NCBI GenBank assembly: GCA_017311185.1 | Contig: JAESUZ010002878.1 | Location: 62,001 to 126,000, forward strand | DNA length: 64,000 nt | Direction of reading: 5' to 3' | DNA from: Proteles cristata cristata | Lineage: Eukaryota > Chordata > Mammalia > Carnivora > Hyaenidae | Shown: positions 46,355 through 60,039 of the stretch, piece by piece | How positions within the stretch are numbered: the first letter of the stretch is position 1 | Layout of the letters: each line of letters begins with the position of its first letter | Notes under the pieces: generated by a model | Databases searched by the model: none | Seen by the model: the letters and a program-made list of their open reading frames with translations, nothing else | Told to the model about the DNA's origin: nothing | Made by a program: the position numbers and the translations under genes

Positions 46355-47159
46355 TAAGTTTCTGAAAATAGTGAGAAAGTGGAACTAATAAATGGATGTA
46401 TTATTGAATTCTTCAATACAAAGCAGTGCAATTTTTCATGAAGGAGACAGGTGATCTCTACTAGTATTTCATCCAAAGATGTCTAAGTTTTGCATCCACT
46501 ACACAGAGAAAATAAAGAATGAGTAAGAGAAATATGCCACCTCTCCTAGAAAAGAAATAAGATTTATACAATCCTATGTGTTACTGGAGGTTGGAAAAGT
46601 TCTCTTGCCTAGTTTCAGGTCTGCAAAGAAGATTCAAGTACTGTGCAGTCAGGCCAAGTATATCACCAAGTGAAATCATCACCCATGTTTGTTGACATTC
46701 ATCAGATGGGAACTGGCTTTGCCCTCTAAATGAAGACAAATAATTATTTAAAATATCTAATGGAGGTAATTGAAATACGGTAGTCCCTATGATTAAAAAC
46801 AGATTTTAAGTATCTGTACTTAAAATGTTTCTAAAAATACAAAAAAATTTTTTTTGTAAATGAAATTAACACTCACCTATCTTAAACCGCCCAAAAAGAA
46901 AGAAAACGAAAAGCAACAATTTGAAGAGGCTTTATAATAATGAGAAAGCAGGAAGACCTATAAACCTAGATATGTAAGAGATTAAGAAAATATATGCCTG
47001 ACATTTTTTAATTATCCTGATCATGTAGTAAAAGCAAATGTTTCTAGAAGATAACAATTTATAAATTTCACTCATTTTAGATGAAAGATCTGAATAGATC
47101 AAAATAATATAGTATTTATAGCTTTAAAAGTTAATTTTGGGTTTGTGGACTTAATCAAA
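46355..47159. other. Unique AT-rich sequence
   Basis: No recognised element. Confidence 0.4.
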
Positions 47160-47330
47160 GCTGAGAAGAAATCCCAGTTCTATCCCCCGCTCTTTATAAA
47201 GCTTTGCTCAAGTAACCTTGGTTCTCTGACCCTCAGTTTCCTCATCTATGAAGTGAGGACCATAATCCCTATTTTATAGAACTATTCTGAAGAACAACTT
47301 AGGTACGTATCTAAAAAGCATGCTGCCTTA
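47160..47330 (+). mobile_element. MIR SINE fragment
   Basis: GAAATCCCAGTTCTATCCCC, TTTGCTCAAGTAACCTTGG, TCTGACCCTCAGTTTCCTCA and CTATGAAGTGAGGACCATAA follow the MIR core, whose most conserved segment is 'CCTCAGTTTCCTCATCTGTAAAATGGGG'. The 3' end is weak. Confidence 0.8.
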
Positions 47331-48689
47331 TCACGTGACACTGTGTCTGGTTTGATATATCTATGGGTCTGATTCACAGTATTGTTAGATATTTTGGTGA
47401 GGAGCAAAATGAAAATTAAAAGATATTGAGCCTTTTTAATGTACTTATTAGCAATTTCTAATCTTCCTTGGAGAAATGTCTATAGCCTTTGCCCATTTTC
47501 TTAAGTGGGCTATGTAACTTTATGACTGTGTTCTTCATATATTCTGGAAACAAATTCCTTATTAGGCATATGATTTTCACATAATTTATCCCATTATATG
47601 GATTCTCATTTTGCTTTCTTGATTATGTCCTTTGAAGAATAAAAGTTTTTACCATTGATGAAATCCAACTTTTTTTGTGTCATATCTAAGTATTCTATAC
47701 CAAACCCCGGGTTCAAAAAGGTTATCTGGATGGTTTCTTCTAAGAGTTTGATAGTTTAAGTCCTATATTTAAGTTTTATACATTTTGAGTTAATTTTTAT
47801 TTGTCGTGTAAGGTGCAGGTACAACTTCATTCTTCTGTGTGTGGCCACTCCGTCTTCCAGGACCATTTGTAGAAATGACTGTTCTTTCCCCCATTCGATA
47901 GTCTTGGCAGTGATGTTAAAATACAGCTGATCATAGATGAATGGGTGTACTTCTGGATTCTCAGGTGTATTCCATTAACGTATCTATCAATATGCCATTT
48001 CTAGTGTATTCCAGTAATTAATACATCTATTCTTATGCCTGTACCACACTGTCTTGTTTCCTATTTTGCAGTAAGTTTCAAAATTGGGAATTATGAGTCC
48101 TCCTGCTTGGCTATTTTTCAGGATGTTTTTGGCTATTCTGGCATGCGTTCAATTCGATATGTGTTTTAGGTAAAATTTGTCAATTTCTGCAGTCAGCTGA
48201 GAATCTGACAGGGACAGAATCAGGAGATAAGTTTGGCCAAAAGTGCTCTTAAATGATGTTAAAATTTCCAGTGGATAAATATGAGATTTTTTTTATTATT
48301 TAGATCTTTAATTTCTTCAACAGTGTTTTGTAGTTTTCAGACTTTAGGTTATAAACTTCTTTTGTAAAATTCATCCTTAAGAATTTTACTCTCTTTTGAG
48401 ACTATTGTAATGGATTTTTTCCAAATTTTATTTTTGGATTATTCTTTGAAACAGTGTAGAAATACAGTTGAGTTTGGGATATTGATCTTTTATCTTGCAT
48501 CCTCACTGAACTCTTTCATCAGTTCTATGTTTCTTGTCAGTTTTTTAAGATTTTTATGTATAGATTATATGACCCACAAATAGAAATAGTTTTAAATTTA
48601 GTTTTCCAGCCGGGATACCTTTTACTTGTCTTTCCTAATTGCCATGAATAGAACTTCTAGTACAATGCTTATTAGAAATAGAGCAGACA

Positions 48690-49870
48690 CAAAAATAAAC
48701 TCAAAATGGATAAAGGACCTGAATGTGAAACAGGAAACCATCAAAACCCTAGAGGAGAAAGCAGGAAACAACCTCCTTGACCTCCACTGAAGCAACCTCT
48801 TACTTGACACCTCCCCCAAAGCAAGGGAATCAAGAGCAAAAATAAGCGATTGGGACCTCATCAAGATTAAAAGCTTCTGCACGGCAAAGGAAACAACCCA
48901 CAAAACTAATAGGCAACCAACGGAATGGGAAAAGATAGTTGCAAATGACATATCAGATAAAGGGTTGATATCCAGAATCTATAAGGAAATCACCAAACTC
49001 CACACCCAAAAAACAAACAACCCAGTAAAGAAATGGGCAGAAGATATGAACAGACACTTCTCCAAAGAGAACATCCAGATGGCCAACAAACACATGAAAC
49101 GATGCTCAGCATCCCTCCTCATCAGGGAAATACAGATCAAAACGACACTGAGATACCACCTCACGCCGGTCAGAGTGGCTAAAATGAGCAAATCAGAGAA
49201 CGCGACATGCTGGCAAGGATGTGGAGAAACGGGCACCCTCCTACACTGTTGATGGGAATGGAAACTGGTGCAGCCCCTTCGGAAAACAGTGTGGAAGTTC
49301 CTCAAAAAATTAACAATAGAACTCCCCTGTGACCCAGCAATAGCACTGCTAGGAATTTACCCAAGGATATAGAAATGCTGATGCATAGGAGCACATGTAC
49401 CCCAATGTTCATAGCAGCACTCTCCACAATAGCTAAAACATGGAAAGAGCCTAAGTGTCCATCAACAGATGAATGGATCAAGAAGATGTGGTTTATCTAT
49501 ACCATGGAATACTACATGGCAATGAGAAACAATGAAATCTGGCCATGTGTAGCAACATGGATGGACCTTGAGGGTGTTATGCTGAGCGAAATAAGTCAGG
49601 CAGAGAAGGACAAATATCATATGTTTGCACGTATAGGAGGATTAGGAGGAGCTTAACGGAGGACCATGGGGGAGAAGAAGGAGGTAAATGGGGGGGAAAG
49701 GGGGAGAGGCAAACCATGAGAGACTTGAATGCTGACAAAAACTGAGGACTGATGGATGAGGGGGGAATGTGCACGGAGGAGGGCACTTGTGGGGATGAGC
49801 ACTGGGTGTTACATGGAAACCAACTTGACAATAAACTATTTGTAAAAAAAAATAAATAAAATGAAAAAAA
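48690..49870 (+). mobile_element. 5'-truncated felid-type L1 inserted in an older L1
   Basis: A sense insertion of 1181 bp runs from ORF2 (AATGGATAAAGGACCTGAAT) to the 3' UTR (GGAAACCAACTTGACAATAA) plus A-rich tail. The 16-bp TSD AGAAATAGAGCAGACA is perfect (48674-48689 and 49871-49886). It starts further upstream in ORF2 than the copy at 45273. With perfect TSDs it is comparatively young. Confidence 0.93.
48965..49656 (+). pseudogene. L1 ORF2 C-terminal remnant with nonsense change and frameshift
   Basis: Same ORF2p region as 45384-45992. Here a Trp codon (TGG in the other copy) is TGA at 49250-49252. A one-base loss near 49365 (AAGGAT where the other copy has AAGGGAT) shifts the frame. The frame resumes at about 49375 as far as the family's usual C-terminus (FARIGGLGG). 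There are also stops further upstream, for example in CTCCACTGAAGC near 48785. Non-functional. Confidence 0.85.
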
Positions 49871-50209
49871 AGAAATAGAGCAGACATTTTTTTCGTATTC
49901 TGTTTTATAGGGAAAACATCTAGTCTTTTACTATTACATATGTTAACTGTGAATCTTTTGTAGATGTTCTTATAAGGTAGAAGAAGTTTCTTTGTAAAAA
50001 ATGTTTGATTTTGCTGAATGGCTTTTTCTGTAGTTGTATTGTGTTAACATATCTTTGGGATTTTGTCAAGCTAAACATTCTTTGAAAGTCCCTCTTGGTC
50101 CTCGTGTAAAATTATTTTTATATATTGCAAAATTTACTTTGCTCATGTTTCATTGTGATCTTTTGCATCTATATTTATGAGTCTATAATTTTCTTGTGAT
50201 TTTAACAAA

Positions 50210-51299
50210 AGGTTCAGGGAAAAGATGGATTTACATAACAGTGGTAAAATCATCAAAATTTAAAAAGGAAGAGAGAAAGAGTGTCAGAGTGCAAGCATTA
50301 TATGCACATCGTCTACTGACATAGTTATTAATTTTTTTACTATTGTCTCCCAAAGAAACTTTTGAATCACAAAGTGAAGAACAAATAATTCTTTTCCTAT
50401 TCTCTTAAAATTGTCATCTGATATTCTTGCAGACCCACAGTGACTGAATGCAAGATTCACTCTGCTTGATTTCTAGAAATGTTTGTTGTAGAATAGTATA
50501 GCCTAGAACTATTTGTTTCCCACTCACTCTAATTGTAATAAAGGTTACATTTTGTTTATTTAAATTAAAACCTTACTATTTCTGCAAAATTCTAAGTATT
50601 AACTTTTTAGTCAGCATGAATGAAGTTTAATGGCATAAATAGTAAAACCAAATAGGTGCTGCAAAAATAACACAAACCAGGTATTAGTGATGTTTGTCTA
50701 TACTAACTACAAAATCCTTTGTCATGAATGTATCTTTGTGGATCCCTGGGGAGTCCTCTGACTAGGCTGTGTGGCCCTAACCCCTGCTATGTACAATTTA
50801 ATTAAAGCATTAAATTAAACATTAAACTAAAACATTACAACTGAAATGTGCCCTCCAGTCATAATAATGTAAGAAAATTTTCCCACATGTAGTAAAACCT
50901 CAAAACTAATAAAGATGATATTTGTAAAAAATATGTATAGTATAATTTCATGTGAATTACGTGAAATGGTAAGAAAAAAATCCTGATGCTAAGTAAGAAA
51001 AGCCAAAATAAGAAAAATAAGATACTAGTCATCAACAAAAGCAACAGAATAAACTAAGAAATATCTATTGAAAAAAAAAAAAAAAAAAAACTCCAAACAA
51101 GTCGTAATATATTGGTGTTAAAAAGTAAATAAGGACCCAAAATTCTGTACTGCTGTGAGATTTTTTTAAAAAATGCAAACCTGAACTGAAATAAGTAGCA
51201 ATCAGAGGAAGAAAGTATAGCACGTGTATTTTAAAGTTGTTTTCATAACAGTAACATTAATTCATTGTTTGTTAGAGGTCAGATATATAGTCGAGTGTT
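50210..51299. other. Unique AT-rich sequence with one poly-A run
   Basis: An uninterrupted run of about 20 A lies at 51071-51090 without a readable retroelement body before it. Confidence 0.4.
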
Positions 51300-51480
51300 C
51301 TTTATTATTATTTTATAAAATTATCCCAGCAACTCAGTGAAGTATATAGTGTTGTCCCTATTTTATCAACAAAGAAAGCCTCTAGAGCTTACTAAGAATC
51401 ACTAAGTTCATATACAGTAAACAGAAACTCCACAATTCGGTTACAGACTTGACTCCCAATGCCTTCCCTCTTAAGTGCCA
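51300..51480 (-). mobile_element. Possible MIR fragment, antisense
   Basis: CCCAGCAACTCAGTGAAGTA, GTGTTGTCCCTATTTTATCA, CTAAGTTCATATACAGTAAA and TTACAGACTTGACTCCCAAT follow the antisense MIR layout, but weakly. Confidence 0.5.
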
Positions 51481-51606
51481 CAGAAAATGCCTCCTATTAT
51501 AAGGCACGATGCTGTTCAACATACTTTTTAGAAAGCGAGATTTCTAATTTTAAGAAACAGATACAAGAATGCACAAATATATTGTCTGATTCTTTTGCAG
51601 TGCTTT

Positions 51607-51711
51607 TTAAAAATGCTTACTGATTTAAGTGCATGTGAGTGGGGAAGGGGCAGAGAAAAAGTGAGAGTGAGAGAATCCCAAGCAGGCTCTACACTGATGC
51701 AGGGCTCAATG
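51607..51711 (-). mobile_element. CAN-type SINE, truncated
   Basis: GTGAGAGAATCCCAAGCAGG, CTCTACACTGATGCAGGGCT after a body with GGGGAAGGGGCAGAG. The copy stops before the B box, so the tRNA head is missing. Confidence 0.8.
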
Positions 51712-54700
51712 GATTCTATGTAAACAAATATAGTTCGAGTTATATTCCCAATTAGTTTCTGTGGTCAGGGTACCAACCACTCCTCATAATTAAGCCTTCA
51801 AGAACCAATTATTCTTCATATATGCAGTCCTGTACATCATCAGTCCCTTTTCAGAACCCACAGGCTAAATCTTCTTTGATGAAGACGATTATTCCTGAGA
51901 ATTCTGCTACTTCTGTAGCTTTCCTAAATGAAGACCGCCCATTCTGTCATATTCTATATTCTACTAGCAGTTGCTTTCTCCTAAATCCTCACAGCCACTT
52001 TCAAAAGACTTCCCACCCATTTTCATAATCTGTTAACTAAAATCCACCAAACATCTGTGAACTTGACACCTTTCCACTCCATCCCGATTTTAGCTTTTAA
52101 ACCTAGAAACTTCAATATTCATATAGGTGGTCCTTACCATGACAGCTTCCTGACCTGATCATTTCTACCCACACGACTTACTCTATCCAAATTCATGTTA
52201 ATTTACATTTGAAAGTAATTTACCTTACTTTCTTCCTTGTTTATCAACCCTTCCGTACCTCATATTTCCTTTATTATTTACTATATTCTGAGATGCATCA
52301 TTTTAATAACTTCCTTGCCTGGATGAAATTAAATGAGGATTAAATGTAACTTAGTAATATTATACTTAAATATTTAGGAATGACTAAGGAGGCTTGACCA
52401 ATAACTTCCTCCTTACAGACTTCTACAATTGGGAAATAAATAACATTTTATTATTACTAATATGATTGCTAAGTACCCTAACAGAAATTGTGATGATTTA
52501 GCTAAGTAAGGAAATCAATTTAATAGTAAGACCTAAATAGGACATCCTTCTCCAAATATAAATGTGAGCATCTTACCACTTTCTGCTCTGTTCAAGAATC
52601 TAATACAATAACCATTGTTTTCTAAAGAGACACAGGATTGAGTCTCTTCTAAGAAGCAGGCACTAGGTCAGTTTAGTCAGAACTTAACAAAAGAGCAAAG
52701 AAAGGGAGAATATACCATGAGCTTCTGTCTTTTAACAGTGGTCCCTCCTACTCGGAAAATCAATGTGTTTGATTGTTTCAAATCCAATTAGGTATTCCTT
52801 TGTCTTGGGTATTGTGAGAGATAGCTAGAAAATGGGGGTTCAGGAAAATAGCAAAAAAAAAAATTGAACAGAAATGAAAAAAAATTTTCTTTCTTCCATA
52901 TATTGAAAATCACCCTAAATCATTTTTTTCATCCTAGTTTCTGTGTAAACACCAGACATGGATAGATATAATCAAAGGCCTTCAGTGTTTCACGAAGCAG
53001 CTAAAATACTTGGACCAACACTGAATTGATTACTATGAATAAACTCAGTGCCTATCCAAAACCCTGAGGCCACTGTTTGTTAGTATTGAGAATAGGTTGG
53101 ATTTTTAGAAATGCAACAGGATATATTACTATTACTAGTTTGGTTTTACATGGTAAAACAAAGCATAGTTGTTGCAAAGCAAAGAACACAGAAGTTTTTT
53201 AACAGTATTTACTGCTTCTTCATACATGAAATCCATAAGTAGCTATGGGTTAACTGTGGGGGATTCTGCATGTTTTGTTTTCTGTTTTATTTGAGGATCT
53301 AGGCTGATAAAATAGGCACTGTCTAATCTATACTGTTGTATTGCTTAAAATGAAAGTGCAAGGGAAAGAGTAAAAGAGAAAGTATAATGCAAACTTGTAT
53401 TTGGATAGAAAGTTTCTGTTCAGAGATGGATTTATCTAACCTGCTGGCATCCTACTGGCTGAGCAAGTGACATGGCCCAGCCCTACCTCAAGGGAACAGG
53501 GTAGAATAACCATTTGCAAATGATAATGAAAATTACTACATTTTCTATATTATGAAGCGTTTCCTTTAAGGAGGAAGCAGAATTATGTAAACAGTTTCAT
53601 TAATATGTCATTTACAATATAAGATATTGTACAAGAAGGATTAGAAGGAACATCTTATGAAGCGTAAGAAGGAACAAAGGAAGGGACATAAGAAAGAACA
53701 TAAAGATGACAGTAGGTCAGTTAAGGTCAGGTTTTCTGCCAAAAGGGTGTCAAATATTTGAACTGAGACGATATCTAAACTTTTGGTATTCTGAGAATTT
53801 TGGATTTCAGAATTTCAGATATGAAGTCTCATGATAAGAGATGCCAACATCTTCTTCTGATACAAGTAGTTAGATGAAAAAATACATCAGTTGTGAAAGA
53901 GATATGAAGTATCTCTGGGGAGTCAACAAAATATATGATGTTGATTCAAAATGCATAGAAACTTGATCCGTCTTCTCCCATAACCTCTCTGTGCAGCCAC
54001 ACGACAAGTGTTATGTAAGCGAGCCCCCTTTTTTTGTATTGTTTATGGTTCATATTCTCTGTAATTGTGTTAAAGTAATGTACTGCCTAGGGAAGAAATT
54101 TTAATGTATTGTGTCACTTGTAAATTTTCCAAACTTAAAATGGTGATGCTTAAAAGTGTCATGGAAAATGATGTATGCTTTTTCAATAAGAAAAACAAGG
54201 AAACTTCCTTTTAGTCACATTCAATATTCATAGGACATAATTCTTCACTTCAATTATGAATCAAAACAAAATACCAAGTATAACTATCACCATTATTTTT
54301 GATCAAGTAACTAGTTAGACGACAGGCCAGCTATCTGAATTATACTTTGGACTAATGAATATTCAATACATTTTTAACTTGGTTTTAATTTTGCTTTCAA
54401 TTCAGTAAATGTTTTCTTATATGTCCAATGTAAATAACATTATAAAAACTGGTTTCATTTTATTCTTATAATGAGATTGCTATTATCATATCTGCGTTTA
54501 TTATCACAACAGATAGTTAAAAGTCTTACTGGTTCGATTAAAATTTTGAAAACTTGAAATGATTTAGGAAGAGTGTGTATGTTTAATAAGGTACATAAAT
54601 ACAGTAAAAACTAAATTCAAAGCATAGGGCTTAATCAGCATAATTGTTTAATACATGAATTGTGCTTCAGCACATCATTTATTTTTTAAAATATTCATCA

Positions 54701-55297
54701 TGATTAAAGCAACTGATAATTGAAAATATGTTAAAGAATTAATATCTGTCTATATAGACTGGAGATAATTACCACAAAATCAGGGAAAACAAAAACATTT
54801 TGGTTACGAAAGCCTTCTCAGAAAATAAGTAAGTATAAAATAAATGTAGTTAATAATTTTGTTCTGTTTTTTCTCCTACTTCAAACTCTGGTGTGTATCT
54901 TTAATTATATATGATATCAGAGGTAAAAACCATGTAAAGATAAGATTTATTTTTAAATGTATCATGTTGCAAAAAAAAAGATTTGTGGCAGCTAATGGTA
55001 TTTATACTAGTAAAAACTCTGAATGGGGATGGGAGAGGTGGAGTGGATATGTAGTCTCATTAAGATGTGCTCATGCACATTTAAAAGAATTCCAGTGCAT
55101 GTATCAATTTTTTGAGCCATCTTAAGGGATAAAGATGTTGAATTAACTCCCAGAAGTCACCAGAGTCCATTTTGGAGGGTCATGTGCTCACATTCAGTTG
55201 CTATATTATGTTGCACCATGTGTCTACCTTTCTTGCAGGCCAGATAATTGTGCTCAGGTGACAGTCTGAGCTCCTAAGGATTATATAGCTGCTATGG

Positions 55298-55298
<1 letters not shown>
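51712..55298. other. Unique AT-rich sequence, 3.6 kb
   Basis: No SINE, LINE or CpG cluster recognised. The small frames at 51822-52028 and 54859-55125 have no domains. A better-than-average complexity patch near 53400-53520 is unexplained. Confidence 0.4.

Positions 55299-55344
<46 letters not shown>
55299..55344. repeat. Poly-A followed by (TA)n
   Basis: About 18 A then about 14 TA units. Possibly a degenerate retroelement tail that expanded, though no element body is readable upstream. Confidence 0.9.
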
Positions 55345-55347
<3 letters not shown>

Positions 55348-55874
55348 TGTTTCCTTATTCTAAAAAAAAATAAAGTATTTAAACACATTGGAATTTACAT
55401 ATGTATACAGTGGAGTGAAAGTTAAGTCAACCCAAGGAAGGTTTTAAAATGAGTGAATTTTTCAATTATAGATTAATTTACTTGCCAATTTTTGCACAGA
55501 TGATACACTGGCATATTCTGATGTAATTATCTATTCTTTGAATATTATCATGGTGCTTCAAAGATAGAAGGATGTGATCCTTCTTACATATACCCAGAAT
55601 GAAGAGAGTTTACAAAGCATAGTTCATGGAAGGTGTCTTTCTTTTCTGTCATGGAGCAGAAGGAAGTTTTCCACTCTCCCATTTCTGAAATCATGTAAAT
55701 TTTGTCAGTTACTATATATCAAAAAAAATGTTACCTATACATTTTGGAATTAGAGGAAATAAATAGGTTTTTCAAACATTGTAAAGTAAATATTACAAAC
55801 TGGGAGTGTTTTATGTAGTCCTAGAAAACATATATCTTAAGAAATATTCTGAGTCTGAAAACTACAAGTAAATG
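55345..55874. other. Unique sequence
   Basis: Nothing recognised. Confidence 0.4.
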
Positions 55875-56073
55875 AGAACATTTTTATTTAAATTCCATGT
55901 AACATACACTGCAATATTAGTTGCAGGTGTAGAATTTAGTGATTCATCACTTACATGCAATACCCAGTGGTCATCACAGGTGCGCTCCTTAATACTCATT
56001 AGCTATTGAACCCACCCCCCTACCCATTTCCCCTCACTGATATACTCGCATTTTGATGTTTATAGTTAAGAGT
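55875..56073 (-). mobile_element. L1 3' UTR fragment, antisense
   Basis: TTTTTATTTAAATTCCATGT, AACATACACTGCAATATTAG, CATCACAGGTGCGCTCCTTA match the same carnivore-type L1 3' end as 43515. The copy stops within the 3' UTR after GTTTATAGTTAAG, so it is strongly 5'-truncated. Confidence 0.85.
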
Positions 56074-57229
56074 GGCAAACTGGAAGCAAAGTATTTCTTT
56101 TTGAAGCAAGATAATGAAGATCCTATTTGAACTTTTTTGTCAGGCAAAACAAAACAAAAAAAATTTTAAAAACCCTAAAATGGTCTAAAATTGATTAACT
56201 TTTAATACATGATAGAATGATTAACAATCGGCTTTGGAAACAGAGAGCTTTCACTAATCATAATTTAAATGCTTCTAGGATTTGAGATAGTTTCTGTATG
56301 TAGATAATTCACTTACGGTTATGACACTCATTCTTCATCAGTAATGGAGCTATATTCTAAGCTGGCCATACACTAACCAGTTATTTAAAATTGTTAGCTG
56401 TTAGACTGTTGTGAACACATCTTATTTTCTTACACAAAAGGAGAAGCGAAGGGGAGAGTGATTCTGTACCTATGAGAAATCATTACATCAATTTAGAATT
56501 ATCCAGCCCATTTCTTGCACATTAGCAAAGTTAAAACACCATTATGTCCACCCTTTTTCTACATGTGCCCTAGATACTTTTCTTTCTTTCTTGAGTGAAG
56601 TTATTAGTTTAATTTTTAAATTTATTGTATCATTTTCCTAGCGATGTCTCAGGTATGTGAGCCAGTATGATTCTCAATGGGGGGCTAAATCACAGAGGTT
56701 ATTGCTTAGAAGATTATCATGACCAGTACAGGCAGTTTTAGCTTCAAGTACATTTTTACAGGTCATTGGTTCCTACCTAAAGTAATCTCTCTGAAGTTCA
56801 GTGCTGGGCAGGAAAAGGAAAAGATAGAAGTGTATCTCCTTCCATTTATAATCAGGCCTTAATTGATCTCAGCAGATTTCCTAATTGCAGAGGTTACTTC
56901 ACATAGGTCATCTGTTTCCTCATCTGTAGAGTCTTGCTGTCATAATCAGCACTTTAGGTGTTACAATGAGATGGCAGAAATCCCTTTATTTATGGATAAA
57001 AGGAAGAATTATTATAGTTTATTCCTAAAATAATGTATTTGGCTTTGAGTGCAAAACCACAAAGGAAGATATCATCAGCTTTAAGGATTGAATACAATGT
57101 GAACGGAAGGAAACACAGTATCATATTAATTAAGTACTGTTTACATTTTCTCATACACTTGAAACTTACCTGTGATCACTTGTGGAATAAATGCTTTTTA
57201 TCATTACATAGAATAGGTAAGTTTACCAC
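56074..57229. other. Unique sequence
   Basis: Nothing recognised. Confidence 0.4.
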
Positions 57230-57466
57230 TGGGGCACCGGGTTGGTTCAGTCAGTTAAGTGTCAGATTCTTGATTTCAGCTCAGGTCATGATCTTCTCTT
57301 GGGATTGAGCCACACATCAGGCTCTGTGCTGACCCTGACAGCCTGTAGCCTGCCTGGGATTCTTTCTCTCCTTCTCTCTCTCTGCCCCTCCCCCACTCAT
57401 TCCCTCTCTTCCTTCTCACAATTTCTTTCTCTCTGTCTCTCTCATAAATAAACAAATGTTTTATAA
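57230..57466 (+). mobile_element. CAN-type SINE
   Basis: GGGGCACCGGGTTGGTTCAG, CTTGATTTCAGCTCAGGTCA, GCCTGCCTGGGATTCTTTCT and long CT-rich stretch mark the older type. The TSD is approximate (GGTAAGTTTACCA / GGATAGATTTACCA). Confidence 0.9.
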
Positions 57467-57881
57467 AGGATAGATTTACCATGAATCTACAGGTATTTTA
57501 GGTTATTTAAGTGGGATGGTGAGGAATCTAATAAAACCAATGGCTCTGCTAAGTATTGTTTTGAGTAAAGTGTCTCTTGCATTTTTTTTCTATTTTTCTC
57601 TAACAAATGGTTGTTTATGATAATTATGTTCCATCAGAAATAAGGTAAAACGTGATTCCCTCATCCCAACTAGATTATTAACTAATAATAATTATTATTT
57701 TTTTATTTTTCAGTAGTTGAGGTTTTCAGCAGCTTTCAAATACGAGGACAGAATCCTATCCTTCCTCATTGTTCCTAATGTAGTTATAAACAGGATTATT
57801 TTGAAGCTAAAGAATTAGTTCACATTTGGAGTATAATATTATATTTATTAGCAGATTCTTTTTATATTCTACTTGCTTTTA

Positions 57882-58086
57882 TCTTTTTTTAATTTATTGT
57901 TTATTTTTGAGAAAGAAACAGAGTGTGAGCAGAGGAAGGCCAGAGAGAGAGGGAGACATAGAATCTGAAGCAGGCTCCAGGCTCTGAGACAGCAGCACAG
58001 AGTCTGATGCGGGGCTCGAACTCAGGAACCATGAGACCTGAGCCAAAGTCAGACACTTAGCCAACTTAGCCATCCAGGCTCCCCTT
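57882..58086 (-). mobile_element. CAN-type SINE, perfect 12-bp TSD
   Basis: Antisense copy with GGGCTCGAACTCAGGAACCA and head ending GCCATCCAGGCTCCCC. A small deletion removed part of the GATCATGACCTGAG block (it reads GAGACCTGAG). TACTTGCTTTTA occurs at 57870-57881 and 58087-58098. Confidence 0.95.
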
Positions 58087-58098
58087 TACTTGCTTTTA

Positions 58099-60039
58099 GA
58101 AATTAATCATAGTCCAAAATGAAATTGGACTTTGTTTTTTCCACATTTCATTTTCTTAATCATTAAATGTAAGTACTTCAGATTATTGTTCCATGACATC
58201 TACTGAAGCCCTAACACTGGGGCCACATTTTTGTTATGGAAGCACAGAAACATTTTCCTTACCTTCCACCACAAGTTGTATAGTGAGCTGTGCTGACAAT
58301 GTTTCATCAGTAGGAAACAATTAGCTACTACAGTTATGTAATGGTGTCCAAATCCCTTAAATATTGCTATTTTATATATTTTCCTTATTTATAATCATGT
58401 ATGAGAATAACTTGTCTGTAGAATGAAATATACTCTCAGTTAAGAATTAGTACATTAGTTCAACACTACTCTGTTGAATATATATACACAGAAGAAATAC
58501 TGCCTATCCCATGATGCAACTACTGGAGATGCCAGGTACAATTATGCTAATATCTGTCCACATGTGTCCACCATTTCTAGAAGAATGAGATGGCTTGATA
58601 GAAATTGATATGTTAATTGGGTAGCACTGCACTTTAAAAAGTGTTTATAGCCAACTGATATGTAAGTGTATCATTCTGTACTATTTCACCTGAAGGAATG
58701 GAAACACCTACCTAAGCTAGCTTAAGCAACAACAAAACAAAAAGAAACAGAAAACCTTTGTCTTTATGTTCATATCAATGATGGCTCCCTCAGGGGACCA
58801 AGCGGTGCTGTCTCAGTATTATTTCATTATTTCACCATTATTAAGGGTATTTCTATTAAGCACCAAAACTATTGTCTTTTTTAATAGACTTTATTCTCAA
58901 ATAGACCACTTGTGTACAGAAATCACCCCTTCATATAATCTGTATTTCTTTGACCTAACTTTCAGGTGGGCCAGCTTTTCAGAGCATACTTTCTTATAGG
59001 CTACGAAGAATAACATTCTTGAATATCTTCAGATATTTCTATAAAACCTCCTAAATATCCATCCCACTTAAATACTTGATCTGATCTCAAGATGAAACCA
59101 CAGCTGAGCTGCTGTTTGGCTACTAAATAAGAATCTCAAACTTCCCAGCCAAGGAGTAGGTGGTTCACCCTGTTTCTTTAGTCAATTCCACATTTTAGGT
59201 CCTATGATTTGCAACAGAATTCTTTAAGGAGCCTGTGTCTCTATTAATAACAGTATTTTAGTTGTGAATTAGTGAAACTCATTCAAACACATTTAAAAAG
59301 AAGAATGGACTAGTTTACTTACATAAAAAAAAAAAAAAAAAAAAAAACAAAGGTAAAGGTTAGCTTTAGGCAAAATGGTACCAAGAGTTCAGCAATGGCA
59401 TGTCTGTGTATCTTGTGGTGATGATTGTTTTGAATTGTCCCCATGTTCCAGTCATTCCCCCTCAAATCCCAAGATTGGCTCCCATGGTAACATGCTCATT
59501 ATTGTCTTTAGAGGAACAGGCTACTTTAATTAGACAGATCATGTACACCTACCTCTAAAGACAAAAAGAAACTTCTAAATCCCACATAAAACATTACAGA
59601 CTATGAATAAGGAAGGTGTGTTGGATTTGGATGATTGGTACTCAATATCCATGTCAACTTTCTTCTCAGTGTATTCTCCTTCTGCAGAGGCTATAAGGCT
59701 AAATCCTATGTTTCATAAACTCTGTTTGGAAGCAAATTATATTTTGCCAGATATACACTTCTGAGGGAAGCTAGAAAGGAGGAAGTCCGATAGTTCAGAT
59801 GATCTCCTTGCTGCTTTTTTAATTTTTTTTTTCCATTTCTGGGATTCAAGACCAAGAACACATAAATAGCAAGGACAGTTTTGGTAGCAGAACTTAATGC
59901 TTCAATGTCTATTGTCAAGACAGTGTTATTAGGTGTCCAGAAGCAGTTAAAATGGTACTAGGTGCAGCCAAATCATTCTGATCCATGGGATTCTACTAGA
60001 GGTAGTCCACATACTTAGCAGCTGACTTCAGTATGTTCA
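58099..60039. other. Unique sequence with one long A run
   Basis: The run of about 23 A at 59325-59347 has no recognisable element upstream. Otherwise nothing was recognised. Confidence 0.4.

Larger units (their letters stand above)
47427..50205 (-). mobile_element. Old L1, antisense, interrupted by a younger L1
   Basis: Antisense ORF2 sequence: GAGAAATGTCTATAGCCTTT, ATATTCTGGAAACAAATTCC, GCCTGTACCACACTGTCTTG, TTTTTGGCTATTCTGG, then T-rich RT-region sequence that resumes after the insertion at 49887 (TTTGTAGATGTTCTTATAAG, AGTCTATAATTTTCTTGTGA). Frames are decayed, and neither end carries a recognisable 5' or 3' UTR. Confidence 0.8.

Noticed and set aside
43515..56073. The L1 pieces at 43515-44145 and 55875-56073 as halves of one split element
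   Set aside because: Both contain the same 3' end sequence, so they are separate insertions.
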